A stretch of DNA of 64,000 nucleotides, from assembly GCA_963854835.1 (NCBI GenBank), contig OY978530.1:19619437-19683436 (forward strand). The letters are read 5' to 3'. Below, piece by piece: positions 11,630-24,379 of the stretch (positions are counted from its first letter, which is position 1; the number at the start of each line of letters is the position of its first letter). The notes under the pieces are model-generated. The model did not search any database. It was not told the DNA's origin and worked only from the letters and a program-made list of their open reading frames with translations. The stretch is from Megamerina dolium. Its lineage: Eukaryota > Arthropoda > Insecta > Diptera > Megamerinidae. The position numbers and the translations under genes were made by a program.

Positions 11630-13330
11630 TAGTGGATGGGAAAGATGGGTCAACAATCCTTTTGGACGCCTGACTACTAACTTCCACCATTCTACTATCT
11701 GACGTGGAGGGTGTTTCAACAATCTTTCAAGACGCATGATTGACACCTTCCATTTCAGCTGGCCTATCTTTAGCAAAATTTTGGGATTCCCGGTTTATTG
11801 GCTGTACCTGGGTCCCCCGTAGTTTCCCTGAGTCTTTTCCAAGTCTTTGCGTTTTTCAATCGGCAATCCTGTGTCCGGGCTTCCTGCAAAAGAAACATTT
11901 GGTTGCGGACTTACTCCGATTAGGCCCTACATTTTCTTGGCTTCCCTTACTATGGCCTGTTTTTGGAGTATAATTCCCTTGCGGCTTTGCATTGTTTGTG
12001 AACGTTGTACAAGATAGATTGAACTCATGCCCGTATTGCTTACATTTTATACAGAAGGGCGTATTTTTCCATTTAAAACATTCGTCCCTTCTGTGTCCCT
12101 TCTTGTAGCAGAAGGAACAGGTAGGAACTTTCCTTTGGCTGTTTTGGGGTTTTACTTTTTTCTCTGGGTACTGATCTGCCTTAGATGGTACCATATTATT
12201 CCTGTTGTGGTGGAACGCTACTATTTTACCTGTTTGGGCCTGGTAAGCTTCATAAGAATTTAATGGTGTATTGAGACTTACATTGGTTCCCGCGTTGAGC
12301 TAATAGTGCTGTTGCTATGTTTCGAGCAGGATACTCGTATTTAAAGCCTCTTCTGCCAGTACCTTTCTTGCTTAGCATATGGACTCTAAGCATTGGTTCA
12401 CTAAAGCCTGTTACGAACGATTTCCTTGTGAACGTCTCTAGCTCATGCAGCAGTGCTTGGTCCCCATATGAGGCTTTGACACACTGAGTTGCGGGTGTTT
12501 TCAATTCGTCTAATCTTCTGGCGAACGCACTTATGCTTTCCTGTGGTAATTTCCGTGCAAACTGGATTTGGTGAGTGATGGGTTCTAGCTGGATTATTTT
12601 CAGGTATGTGTTTCTTAGAAGTGTATATAATTCTTCCAAATTGGCAAATTTTTTCGCCAATACCAAATTAAACGCATCTCCGTATACACGTTGCTTTATG
12701 CAGGATATGAAATCTTCCAACTCATCTGGTTTAATTCCTCTGCTGGCTAATTTACACCCAGCGATAAATTGGTGGACTTCCGTTCTCAAATAATTTGACT
12801 CAGCTCCAGTGAGTACTGGAACTAGTCTACTAACCATCTGCGCTATCTCGTCTATACGCATTTTTTCCCTTGTTTGTGGCTGCGTGTTCGTAAGAATCTT
12901 CCTTACAGGTATACGGCGGCGAAGTGGTGTCTCTTCTGTTAAACTGCGTTCCCTCTCAAGATTTCTTACTTGGGCCTGGAGAGCGCTTAATTGCTCAGTG
13001 TCCACGGAAGTTTTGAGTCTCTTTTCTATAAATTCTTCGGTAATATTTCTCTCCTTAAGTAGTCTTTCTAACTCCTGATTTCTTCTGTGGAGTTCTAAGT
13101 TCTTTGCGTCTAGTTGTTCAGCTTCCAACCCTTGGTTGACAATCCTTGATCTGAGGTGTCTTATTTGCTCATCCGCTGCGTCCAAATTGTCCTTCACGAC
13201 TAAGCTTGCTTCACCCTGTGTTTTTAAAAGTTCTCTTAGTTCTGTTAATGTGGCTTATAGCTCCTCACCTGGTGCTATTACTTTGCCGTGCTGCACTTTC
13301 GATTTTATGAGCTCGTATTGCTCGTAAGTA
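11630..13330 (-). pseudogene. Gypsy-1 gag, frameshifted
   Basis: The minus frame 13197-12250 gives a coiled-coil N-terminal part (leucine/glutamate heptads, about 100 residues) and a capsid-like region with KMRIDEIAQMVSRLVPVL and LEELYTLLRNTYLK. After a frame change, 12194-11856 holds three zinc knuckles (CSFCYKKGHRRDEC, CIKCKQYGHEFNLSC, CFFCRKPGHRIAD). The same order is intact in Gypsy-2 (36765-38240). A stop near 13257 breaks the N-terminus and a further lesion lies around 12330. Gag would form the particle and bind element RNA. Confidence 0.85.
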
Positions 13331-13488
13331 CCCACACGAAAATGGTGGCTTCCTGAATTGCAATATCTAAGGAGATACCATCAGATATTATCCTGGAACA
13401 CAAATCTATTTTTATGTCCTAGGGAACAGTGTAATCCTCAATACTGCATTAAAAGTTTAACGTAAAATATCTTGTGTACTTCGCAGTA

Positions 13489-13505
13489 TCCTACCGGCTG
13501 CGCCA
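13489..13505 (-). other. Primer-binding site of Gypsy-1 (tRNA-Ser-like)
   Basis: On the minus strand, TGGCGCAGCCGGTAGGA starts three bases inside the 5' LTR. From memory of tRNA-Ser 3' ends (ending CTGCGCCA) this fits a serine tRNA primer with one or two mismatches. Confidence 0.65.
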
Positions 13506-13508
13506 AAA

Positions 13509-14500
13509 TGTTGTGCCTTATTTTCGACACCGTGACCTTTCCTTAGAAAACTTATTTTCTAGGACTTACCTCTTTTACTCTGCTCGTGTTTCCTGCAAAT
13601 CCTCTTTCACACAACACAATTATATTTTGATTTATAAATAGTCCGTCTTTATTTAGTTTTCCTTTTACAATGTGTTTTCCTTTCTCTTTTTCACTATGTA
13701 TACATATGTTCACAGGACGCTAAATCCTTTGCGATATAACTTTTATTTTTGTAGGATATTAAATCCTTTACAACATAATTTTTGCTTTTGTAGGATATTA
13801 AATCCTTCACAATGTACTCTTAGTAGTATGCACGCACTAAACTCGCTCTTCTTATCTTATTTCACTAGATTAACTAACTCACTGACTGCCTTTTTCAGGC
13901 CTTCCTTTAGTTTATATAGCCTAAAATATATGACATAATTTACAATTTAACCCCGTTTTTGAATAAAAGAATTTATGAAGAAATCACAGTTTCTTAAGTA
14001 GGTCGATTCATTACAATTTCTTCAGTAGGTCATAATTATAACTTTTTTTTTTGTAGTAAGTTATCATTATTATTTGTAGTTAATACGTCTTGTTGTAAAT
14101 ATTGTGCGTGCGTTCAATATTACGTATGCCTCGTTGTTGCTTATTTTGTTTTTCTTTTTGGCTTTTTTTTTCTTTTCACTGTGTATGGTTGTTGAATTAT
14201 TTCATAATCATATGGCGAGGTACAATGACCCGTTGGTTCTTTTATTATTGTTTATTATTTTATTTTACGATGACGCTGACCACGCATTTTTATAAATGTA
14301 CTAAAACCCACATTAGCTAATGATAATCACGTTATGCTATGGTGATGATCAGTATATTAATGATTACAGCAATATTCATAAAGTATGCACACATAATTGC
14401 ATAAAATAATAATATAACGTAACATAATAGTAATATTACTGTAACATTTGTAGTGACTCAAGATGCATAAATTAGATGAGCATTATTTTAACTCACAACA
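13509..14500 (-). repeat. Gypsy-1 5' LTR, about 992 bp
   Basis: Bounded by tgttgtg (13509) and cacaaca (14494-14500), a perfect 7-bp inverted repeat with TG...CA ends, directly next to the primer site. Its first bases on the minus strand (TGTTGTGAGTTAAAATA) resemble the LTR start at 44907 (TGTTGCGAGCCAAAATA), so the two gypsy families are related. Inside are T-rich tracts and three near-repeats containing aggatattaaatccttt around 13740-13815. Confidence 0.7.
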
Positions 14501-14861
14501 GTAATTTCTTCTTTCTCATATTACCAGTTCTTTGACATGATTTATTAAGCGATTGACTACATGTATTAGAAAATAACTTGACAAGACGATCCAAGGAAAA
14601 TTTGTTATTTCTTGAACACTCTTCTCTCCAATTTTCCACCAGATGTCTTTAAAGAACGATAACGTTACATAGATCATTAATCAGTGAACTGATAATAATT
14701 TCGTTGAAAAAAACTCAATTCAGTATGGAAACAATATTGTATAATTAAGAAAATATTATCAACCGATTACGATATTGGTAAAAAAATAATAAATAATTAG
14801 TATATATTATATAGTGTTAACTTCCATTATCATGAAAAGGAGGATTCATAGGAATATAGAA
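14501..14861. other. AT-rich spacer, no gene seen
   Basis: Only short frames occur. Nothing here resembles the flanking elements. Confidence 0.4.
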
Positions 14862-15067
<206 letters not shown>

Positions 15068-16685
15068 CAGTGAGCGACAAAAGTCTACGTACGGAGACCA
15101 TTTCTGCTATCTGACATGTCCAAAAGCATAATGAAAAGAAGTAATGATGCAATTTTGTTTTAAATATGTTTTTATTATTACATAGCAAAAATTATCTTAT
15201 TTCATTAAAAACTTAACAAGTTATTAACATAAAACGAAAAAAATTCAATGACAAAAGTCTACGTACGATTTGAAAATCAAAAGGAAATACTTTGATAAGG
15301 CACTAAAAGTTAAAATAAGTCGTCGTTTAATATTTGGTTGAGCATCTATAACTGCTTGCAAACGTCGGGGCATTGAAACGACTAAATTTTCGATTTCAAG
15401 GGCCGTTATTTGTTGCCATTCCTGTTGCAGCTTCTCTTTTAGTACTAGGGCACTAGTAATGTGATCTTCCGCTCCAAAAGTTCCCAAACGTGTTCAATAA
15501 TATTTAAGTCTGGGCTTTGAGGAGGTGAATACAGTTGTCGTGGAGCGTAGTAAAGCAGCCAGTCCCACACGATGTGGGCGGTATGTTTTAGATAGCTATC
15601 CTGTTGGAACATCCAACTCTCACCAAGGCATAGTTTATCAACCGATGCTTTTAAGTTTTGTTTCAAAATAGATTTATATTGAAAGCGATCCATGTTACCC
15701 TCCACAAATACCAAATTTCCAACTCCAGATGCAGCGACAGCGCGCCAAACCATTACACTCCCACCGCCATGCTTCACCGTAGGAACTAAGTGTTTCGGGT
15801 TCATTGCGGTATTTGGTTTTCTCCAAATTTTGGCTCTACCGTCACTTCCAAATAAATTGTATTTTGACTCATCTGTAAATAATACTCGTTTCCAGAAATC
15901 AATTCCCTTGTCTAAATGCTTTTGCGCGAATTCCAAACGAAGTTTGCGATATTTTTCACTTATATACGGTTTCCTACGCGGAGTTCTGCTGTGAAACCCA
16001 TTATTATTCAAGGCTCTTTGAACTGTTCGTGGATGCACATTTGTATTTGACCTAGTTGCTAGCTCTGCGGCCAACTTAGTGCCTGCCACTTTCGGATTTT
16101 GATCCACTTCTTTCAAAATGAACGATACATCTCTGCGACTCAGCTTCTTTGGGCGACCACTACGCGGATTATTTTCAAGACTATTCGTTTTTTTTGTAGT
16201 TATTGAATATTGTTTGAACTGTTGATTTTGTTAAATTTAATAAGCTTGATATTTCACCTTACGATTTGTTTTCATTTCTATACTTTACTACTAAGTTTCG
16301 CAAATCAATTGATATTTCTTTACGGGAAGCCATTGTCACAACCACGAACTTCTGGAAACAGCCAAAATACAACTAAATGCAATCCAAGTATGTCTATTAC
16401 CAAGCAAAACAGCAAAATGTAACTAGCGGTACTTTCCCGTTATTGCGCCGCAACACACAACAAAAAAGAAGCGTGGAATGCGCGCCGTATGTAGACTTTT
16501 GTCATTGAATTTTTTTCGTTTTATGTTAATAACTTGTTAAGTTTTTAATGAAATAAGATAATTTTTGCTATGTAATGATAAAAACATATTTAAAACGAAA
16601 TTGCATCATTACTTCTTTTCATTATGCTTTTGGACATGTCAGATAGCCGAAATGGTCGCCGTATGTAGACTTTTGTCGCTCACTG
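15068..16685 (-). mobile_element. Tc1-like transposon A with 200-bp inverted repeats
   Basis: Starts cagtgagcgacaaaagtcta and ends with the complement, flanked by TA on both sides. The inverted repeats span 15068-15267 and 16486-16685. Each holds the motif acaaaagtctac(g/a)tacg at both its outer and inner end, the IR/DR arrangement used by some Tc1-type transposases. Inside is one broken transposase gene on the minus strand. Confidence 0.9.
15245..16341 (-). pseudogene. Tc1-like DD34E transposase, frameshifted
   Basis: The frame begins at ATG near 16341 with a helix-turn-helix N-terminus that soon meets a TAA (near 16262). From 16116 to 15490 the frame is open, with an HTH/linker and the catalytic motifs FTDESKYNLFG, MFQQDSYLKHTAH and QSPDLNIIEHVWE (D, D and E). 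The usual DPKHTA is DSYLKHTA, so a short lesion lies beside the second Asp. Near 15480 the frame shifts, and the C-terminal part with MPRRLQAVIDAQ is read at 15487-15245. The enzyme would cut and paste the element, but this copy is inactive. The length fits the roughly 340 residues usual for the family. Confidence 0.85.
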
Positions 16686-16702
16686 TATATATATATGTCA
16701 AC

Positions 16703-18058
16703 TATATGTTGTCAACTAATTAGAAATGGCTACTTACAAATATTTTGTATTTTGTAAATTAAAGCTATTTTTATTGCCAATAAGCATTTTAATCACATAT
16801 ATTCATTCAATAACACAAAAAGAAACGAAGTAAGTTAAACAATTCAAGTATTAAAGAGAAATTAAAATTTTTTTCTAATTACTTCATTTTTTTTAGACAT
16901 CTAATTAGAAACGAAGCCTAAATTTACGTTAAATGTGAGAATGTGGGCTTGGTGGGATAACCTTTTTGTTTGATGACAACTTGACATCGGCGCTGCATAG
17001 ACTTGGTTAAGCTTCGTCATCGTTCGACTGGAATTGATTCCGAAGCCCTTTTAGTTTCTTCGAAAAGATTATCCAAATTCGTAATATTTTTACCACTAAT
17101 TTCCTTTTTCAATTCATTGCACTCCATGACGCCAATCTAAAAGACGGATTGAATTGTCCTCAAAGAACTTTTTGGTTAATTTAGCAGTATGTTTTGGGTC
17201 GTTATCTTGCTGGAATCTCAAAATAAAGGGCATATCTTCTTCGGCACATGGCAGCATAACATTTTAAAAAATTCAGCATATTTTTCTTTCAATAAAGTAC
17301 CATCAATTCGACAAAGCTGACCAACACCATTCCAGCAGAAGCATCCCCATACATTTATGGAGCCTCCGCCATGCTTAACGACCGGCGACACATACTTTGG
17401 GTACAGCTCAGCATTTTTTGGGCGTTAACATAAATTCTACCATCTGGACCTATGCGATTAAATTTAGTTTCATCACTCCAGACTATAAATTTGCATTGGA
17501 GTTCAGTCCAAGCTGCGTGTTTTTCAGCGAATTCCAAACGGCATTTTCAAAGGTTTCTTGCTTGCGATTCTTCCATGAAGGCCAAATTGAACGAAACGAC
17601 GTGCAACAGTACGTTTTGATATGGAGACTCCGTAGTCCGAATGGATCTCCCGTTGAATGACTGCATAACTTTTTCTTGGGTCCATTTGTGATATTTGTTT
17701 TATTTTCTTGTCGATGAAATTCGATGTTTTGCGAGGTCGCGTCTTGCGTGGAACGTTCATATGAGTTTTATATTTTCGGAAATGGCTAATAGCATTAAAA
17801 ATCATCTCTTTCGAACATTTCATTTGATTTACAATTTCCTGATATGAAAATCCTGAGGCTTGAAGCTCAATTATTTCTCTTCTAAATTCTGTAGTACAAC
17901 TCTTCGCTTTACTATCTTATGGACACTCAAATTTTATTCAAAACACTTTCTTTATTTTTTTAAATATTTAAATTTATCTGATTTTCACAATTATGAAGAA
18001 TTTTTGTTGTTTAAATGTAACCAGATTCAACGTTTCTAATTACGTGTCACACTTAAAA
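16703..18058 (-). mobile_element. Tc1-like transposon B, degraded
   Basis: The motif ctaattagaaa near 16716, again near 16908, and its inverse near 18034 mark the termini and one internal repeat, so this is another IR/DR-type element. The exact ends are uncertain by about 10 bp. It lies only about 18 bp from transposon A. The middle encodes a dead transposase. Confidence 0.65.
16924..17935 (-). pseudogene. Tc1-like transposase of element B, many lesions
   Basis: The minus strand shows, in order, a paired-type HTH region (17823-17524, with DPRKSYAVIQREI and SKRTVARRF) and a first catalytic motif (VWSDETKFNRIGPDG, 17537-17355). A KHGGGS-type segment follows near 17370, a second-Asp motif near 17190 (QDNDPKHTA) and a C-terminal MQRRCQVVIKQKG near 16990. 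Frames change at least three times. It belongs to a Tc1 lineage different from elements A and C, since the terminal repeats and sequence differ. Confidence 0.75.
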
Positions 18059-18828
18059 CGTACTGCAAGCAAATAACTGACTTTTTTTTTGCGAAAGCTA
18101 AAAAGAACTTGATGTAACAGGACATTTTTAAATGAAGGAAAGAAGAAGAGACTTAAAGCAGAGAACGTGAAATACCAGAGAAGTCCTAATTTGGCTTTTG
18201 AGCTTATTTCTGATTACAACTATCAGGGTCACTTAACAGAGTTGTAGAATACAGAGATTTTGAAGAGAGCAATGCCATGACCAGGAGAAAAATTCTGTAA
18301 ATTAACATAGCAAATTAACATATATTGAAATAAGATCACATAATAGTAAATATTTTTATGAATGCATTTTATATATAGAATTTTTTATAAAGAACTTTTA
18401 TTATTGTTCAATATATATGTATGTACATGCGTATGGAGTACTTATAGGTATACTCCATTCACGCAATGCATATATTTATAAATATATGCATTTATTATAT
18501 AACACATGAGATGTTTCACAATATTATTTATCATTTTTATAATATTAAATTTGATAAATTTCAGTAATTTTGATAAAGAAGGAAGGCATAAAGGCACCCG
18601 ATACCTGGTATCAGGCAATCAGAAATATCAGCAAGTAATATGACTTGTTGAAATTCAATGTTAAGGAACAAAAAAGTAGAATGTAAAAAGACAAGCACGT
18701 TGTTGTTGCTCCTTGTAGTACATTTATTCCTTCTCTGCTCTCTCTGCTTTTGATCTACCGCCACATAAAGGAATAGACAGCCACGCATGCCAATTGATGT
18801 TGCGTAACTGAGCGATCAAATTTACATA
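18059..18828. other. No recognised gene
   Basis: AT-rich DNA with only short frames. I see no inverted termini or protein similarity. Confidence 0.4.
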
Positions 18829-19953
18829 CAGTATGTCAAGAATGAGTTTACACATTGAAAAAAAATTCAAATTTTCAACTTTCTTCGCCAAAAACATTAA
18901 CTTTTATTTCCATATACGCATTTTTTTTTATTAGTTATAGATATTTACAGTATTTATAAAAGATTCATAAAAAAAAATTGCAAGTTCTACGCAAAAGAAA
19001 ATAAAAAAACAACAAAAAGAAATTTTACTCAATTTTACAAGTGTCAAGAAACTCTTTTCACAACTATTTTTTTAATTCCTTTATGCAACACTTCAACGAT
19101 TAACGGTACATTTACAGTTATCTATTTGGAACGGGTCACGCGTTGCAGTGACCCGTTCCTATGATTTTGTTTGTTAGTTTGTGATTAATTTTTGCTTTGT
19201 GCACATCATCTGTTTAAATATTGTGTTTTTAAAATGCCAGGCAAAAGGTTATCGGCTGAAGGTTCAGCTTATATACTACAATCGCCAATTGGGAGAAAAT
19301 GTGGAGAAGTTATCAGAAATGCTCTCTGTAACACGTAAAACAATTTATAATGTTTTAAATCGAACTGAAAATGAGGGTAGATTAGAGTCAAAGTGTGGAG
19401 GTGGCCCTAAGCTTAAAATTACTGATCGGTTAGAGCACTTAATGATGAGGGAACTGCACAAAAATCCACAAATTTCGACCAGAACCCTGTGGGTCTACTT
19501 AAAGAAGAAAGTGCCTAAAAGGCAACCTAAAAACCGTACAGCATATTGGAAGAGTGGCAAAATATACCGAGCAATTATGACCTAAAAAAGTTGGTTTATA
19601 CTATGAATAAACGGCTACAATCCGTGATAGATGCTAAAGGTGGCCATACGAAATACTAAATATTTTACTTTATCAAATTTTAACTAATAAATATTATAAA
19701 AAAAAAAACTTTGTATCGTTTGTGAAAAGAGTTTCTTGACACTTGTAAAATTGAGTAAAATTTCTTTTTGTTGCATTTTTCTTTTCTTTTGTGTAGAACT
19801 TGCAATTTTTTTTATGAATCTTTTATAAATACTGTAAATATATATAACTAATAAAAAAAATTGTGTATGTGGAAATAAAAGTTAATGTTTTTTGCTAAGA
19901 AAGTTGAAAATTTGAATTTTTTTGCAATGTGTAAACTCATTCTTGACATACTG
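18829..19953 (+). mobile_element. Tc1-like transposon C, copy 1, internally deleted
   Basis: Termini cagtatgtcaagaatgagtt and its complement are flanked by TA. The inverted repeats run about 230 bp (18829-19060 and 19720-19953) and end inward with gtgtcaagaaactcttttcacaa. Copy 2 at 24023-25870 has the same ends. Copy 1 is only 1125 bp because most of the transposase gene is missing. Confidence 0.9.
19234..19660 (+). pseudogene. Tc1-C transposase remnant, copy 1
   Basis: Begins at ATG 19234 (MPGKRLSAE) and continues after a 2-base loss through an HTH domain (ENVEKLSEMLSVTRKTIYN). A linker with CGGGPKLKITDR follows, then the frame jumps after ISTRTL to the C-terminal end (SGKIYRAIMT read out of frame, then KKLVYTMNKRLQSVIDAKGG). 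The catalytic region kept in copy 2 is deleted. Only the DNA-binding part could still be made. Confidence 0.8.
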
Positions 19954-19959
19954 TATATA

Positions 19960-20237
19960 TTACAGTATTAGAATGGACTTACTTATTTTAGCCGGTTCCG
20001 AACGGTAGAAGCCTTGCGACATCACTTTTTCTGAGCTATGTCACAGAGTTATTTTAGAAGATTTTTCATGGCAAGTTGTTTACTGTCGGAAGAATTGCCA
20101 ATTGCTTGCCGACAGGTGGGTACCGTTCGAAAGAAAAATCTTTTCGATATTAAATTTTTTATGCATGAGTCGGGGATTGAACCACGACCTACAGATCAGA
20201 AGGCCAACACACTAACCACTGAGCCACGGCACCTACA

Positions 20238-20238
<1 letters not shown>
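19960..20238 (-). mobile_element. tRNA-derived SINE, copy 1 (3' end missing)
   Basis: On the minus strand the head (near 20234) reads gtgccgtggctcagtggtta and then a B-box region, ggttcaatccccgac at about 20170-20185. The body includes aaagatttttctttcgaacg and ggcaagcaattggcaattct. It matches seven other copies in the window. The 3' tail segment found in copy 2 is absent here. Confidence 0.85.
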
Positions 20239-20292
<54 letters not shown>

Positions 20293-20314
20293 TATATATA
20301 TATATATATACACA

Positions 20315-20382
<68 letters not shown>
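20239..20382. repeat. (TA)n array
   Basis: TA dinucleotides with two tacatcta interruptions, lying at the head end of SINE copy 1. Confidence 0.9.
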
Positions 20383-20386
<4 letters not shown>

Positions 20387-21135
20387 GTTCAAAAATTATC
20401 TTTATTTTTAATGTGTAACAATATTTTATTTATGTCACTACTAAGTACACGGTTGGGAAATCGCTTCATAACCAAAGACAAGAACACAAAAATAAAAGAA
20501 TGAAGGTAGCACAAAATAAAAGCAAAGAGGCAATGATTGTATTAGCCATGACTGCGCAACTACTGCAAGCTTATGCAAGTTGGAAGGTTTTTTTTTGTAG
20601 TGAGTGGCACTTCTGCGACAAATTTTAAAAACTTTCAATCGGTTTGCAAGCATGTTTGCGGTGAGTGGCTTCGTTTGCCAACATAAGCTCAGTTGGCAAA
20701 AATTATTGTGACAAGAACATTAGTGGATAATAGAGATGTGACAAGTGTGAGCAAATATAGCATTAAAAAAAAGCGTAATGTACAATGGCTCACAAACATT
20801 TACTTTAAGCGTTGCATAGAACTATGCACGATTTAAACGGTAGCGACAAAATATTCGGTCATGCCATCTTACTACTATTCGGTGCTTTCCGACAGGCATT
20901 GTTAGTTATTTCACGCTCAACTTATGGCGATGGGATCAACGGCTGTTTAAATCAATAATTTTTATGGAAAAATGTCGAGACAGTTCGATTGACTATTAAT
21001 ATGCGAATACAATTGCAAAATGATGCATCGGCACAAAAACAATTCTAAACAATTGCTGGATATTTTCAACGGTATATTAGAACTGCATCCGAAAACACAA
21101 TGCTTCAAATTGCCAAATATTTTCTGCACCATCGT
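20383..21135. other. No recognised gene
   Basis: Mixed-composition DNA less AT-rich than its surroundings. A short open stretch near 21040-21130 encodes plausible protein but matches nothing I recognise and has no clear splice sites. Probably intron of the Eph gene. Confidence 0.35.
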
Positions 21136-21360
21136 TAAGGGGGGTAAGGGATAAACAGATTCGGAAAATCGATTTTTTTCATTCTCGATCGGAGCAAAAC
21201 TGTCAAAATAATGCGCCCCTGAGTGGCGCCTCCTTTATCTCCGAAACGACCGCAGTTGCGCACTTTAAACGTGTTTTTCTGAAAACCAATTTTTCGAAGA
21301 CCGATTCTTTTCAAATTTGAAACATACTTTTTTGGTATAAAATGCCTTCCCAAACCGGTT
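21136..21360. mobile_element. Fragment related to the TTAA MITE
   Basis: Starts with taaggggggtaagg and then aaaatcgattttttt. A downstream segment, actttaaacgtgtttttctg followed by aaaaccaatttttcg, parallels actttgaaagcgtttttctc and gaaaccatatttttg in the MITE at 9886-10604. Only one end is visible, so it is a truncated or distant relative. Confidence 0.5.
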
Positions 21361-21780
21361 ATTCATTTTGGTTAATATACGTTTCTATACTCCCACTATT
21401 CGTGCTATTCATAATTAGTGATGAATCGATACTCATTGCAATATAATATTTTTACCCACAGAATTGAGTAATTATGCTATCTTTAATGTTTAATTTAATA
21501 CCCTAAAATTTTATTTACTACGCGTAAGCATTTATTACGGCAAGCCCTCTTTTTATATATATCTACGTGTCCAAGGTATAAATCGTTCTGCGGAAGACAA
21601 CCGTAATTTTTTACTTGAATTTTTGAATACAATATTTCCATATGTATTTCAATATATAAAATATCGATATTCATTAGAACTTTCCACCGATTTTGATTAA
21701 AGTTTTGAGCATGCTATTATGTACTTGTTATACGAGTTTCATGTTGGATAATCAATTCTACGCTTACTCTCGCTCAACAG

Positions 21781-22270
21781 GATGTCATAAAAAGTATTGA
21801 GAAAGGTTACCGACTGCCTGCACCAATGGAATGTCCCGAAGCACTCTACCAGCTAATGTTGGATTGTTGGCAAAAACAACGGACGCATCGCCCGACTTTT
21901 TCAAGTATTGTTTCGACACTGGACAATTTGGCCCGACAACCGCAGGCATTATTGACGACACGCAATTCACCTGAAAATGACAGCTCACACATAATGGATG
22001 GGCAACGCGGTCACATATTTATTAGTACAGATATATGGTTAGAGAACATCAAAATGACGCGTTATTCACAGCACTTCAAGGAATCTAATTTAGTGACAGC
22101 ACAACAGGTGAGTGTCGGGCGGTAGAATAAAGATAAAACATTATATTTGTCATTATCTTCTCTAGATCTCACGTTTAACAGCACAACAGTTGTCTGACAT
22201 GGGCATCACATTAGTGGGCCATCAAAAGAAGATACTGCATCAGGCGCGGCAATTAGATACTATCATTTGA
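21781..22270 (+). CDS. Eph: Eph receptor tyrosine kinase, last two exons
   Basis: Exon 1 (21781-22107, acceptor AG at 21779-21780) encodes the end of the kinase C-lobe: DVIKSIEKGYRLPAPMECP, then ALYQLMLDCWQKQRTHRPTF with the conserved CW...RP of tyrosine kinases. It then enters a SAM domain (DIWLENIKMTRYSQHF). Donor GTGAG at 22108 opens a 58-bp intron ending in AG at 22165. Exon 2 (22166-22270) completes the SAM domain (LTAQQLSDMGITLVGHQKKI) and stops with TGA. A kinase followed directly by a C-terminal SAM domain is diagnostic of Eph receptors, which bind ephrins on neighbouring cells and guide axons. The last residues, DTII, fit a class I PDZ-binding tail. Upstream kinase exons are not visible within 21 kb to the left, so the preceding intron is very large or the exons are elsewhere. 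Confidence 0.93.
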
Positions 22271-22384
22271 AAGAGCTAGTATGTATATAAAGCGAAGCAG
22301 AAATTGGACTTTGAAAACCTACAATATGATGATGATGATAATATTGATATTAAGTTACTGCATATGTACATGTGTTTAGTTATT

Positions 22385-22388
<4 letters not shown>
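22271..22388 (+). other. Probable start of the Eph 3' UTR
   Basis: Follows the stop codon and contains a short gat repeat (22328-22337). I see no AATAAA before the (TA)n array, so the polyadenylation site is not identified. Confidence 0.4.
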
Positions 22389-23997
<1,609 letters not shown>

Positions 23998-24020
23998 CTT
24001 TACTTACTTATGTGGCCATA
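23998..24020 (-). mobile_element. Tiny RTE 3'-end fragment
   Basis: On the minus strand this reads tatggccacataagtaagta, identical to the last bases and tetranucleotide tail of RTE copy 1 (5493-5513). Tc1-C copy 2 begins two bases later. Very short, so only suggestive. Confidence 0.45.
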
Positions 24021-24379
24021 TACAGTATGTCAAAAATGAGTTTACACATTGAAAAAAATTCAAATTTTCAACTTTGTTAGCCAAAAACATTAACTTTTAT
24101 TTCCATATACACATTTTTTTTATTAGTATAGATATTTGCAGTATTTATAAAAGATTTATGAAAAAAAATTGCAAGTTCTACGCAAAAGAAAATAAAAAAA
24201 CAACAAAAAGAAATTTTACTCAATTTTACAAGTGTCAAGAAACTCTTTTCACAACTATTTTTTTAATTCCTTTATGCAACACTTCAACGATTAACGGTAC
24301 ATTTACAGTTATCTATTTGCGTAAACGCATTGCAGTGATCCATTCCTATGATTTTGTTTGTTAGTTTGTGATTAATTTT

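Larger units (their letters stand above)
800..14500 (-). mobile_element. Ty3/gypsy LTR retrotransposon Gypsy-1, nested and broken
   Basis: Read on the minus strand the order is LTR, primer site, gag with three zinc knuckles, protease, reverse transcriptase, integrase, the usual Ty3/gypsy order. The element is split twice: an RTE-like LINE sits in the RT region (about 2138-5515) and a jockey-like LINE sits between gag and protease (about 6387-11622). The pieces on either side of each insert continue one another when compared with the related Gypsy-2 element at 31117-38730. All frames carry stops or frameshifts, so it is dead. The left end is approximate because no 3' LTR was recognised. Confidence 0.85.

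Noticed and set aside
16703..18058. Tc1-B and Tc1-A as one composite transposon
   Set aside because: Each has its own termini and a different transposase lineage. Adjacency at a TA-rich site explains the arrangement.
21000..21130. An upstream Eph exon or other coding exon
   Set aside because: A short open stretch without kinase motifs or convincing splice sites.
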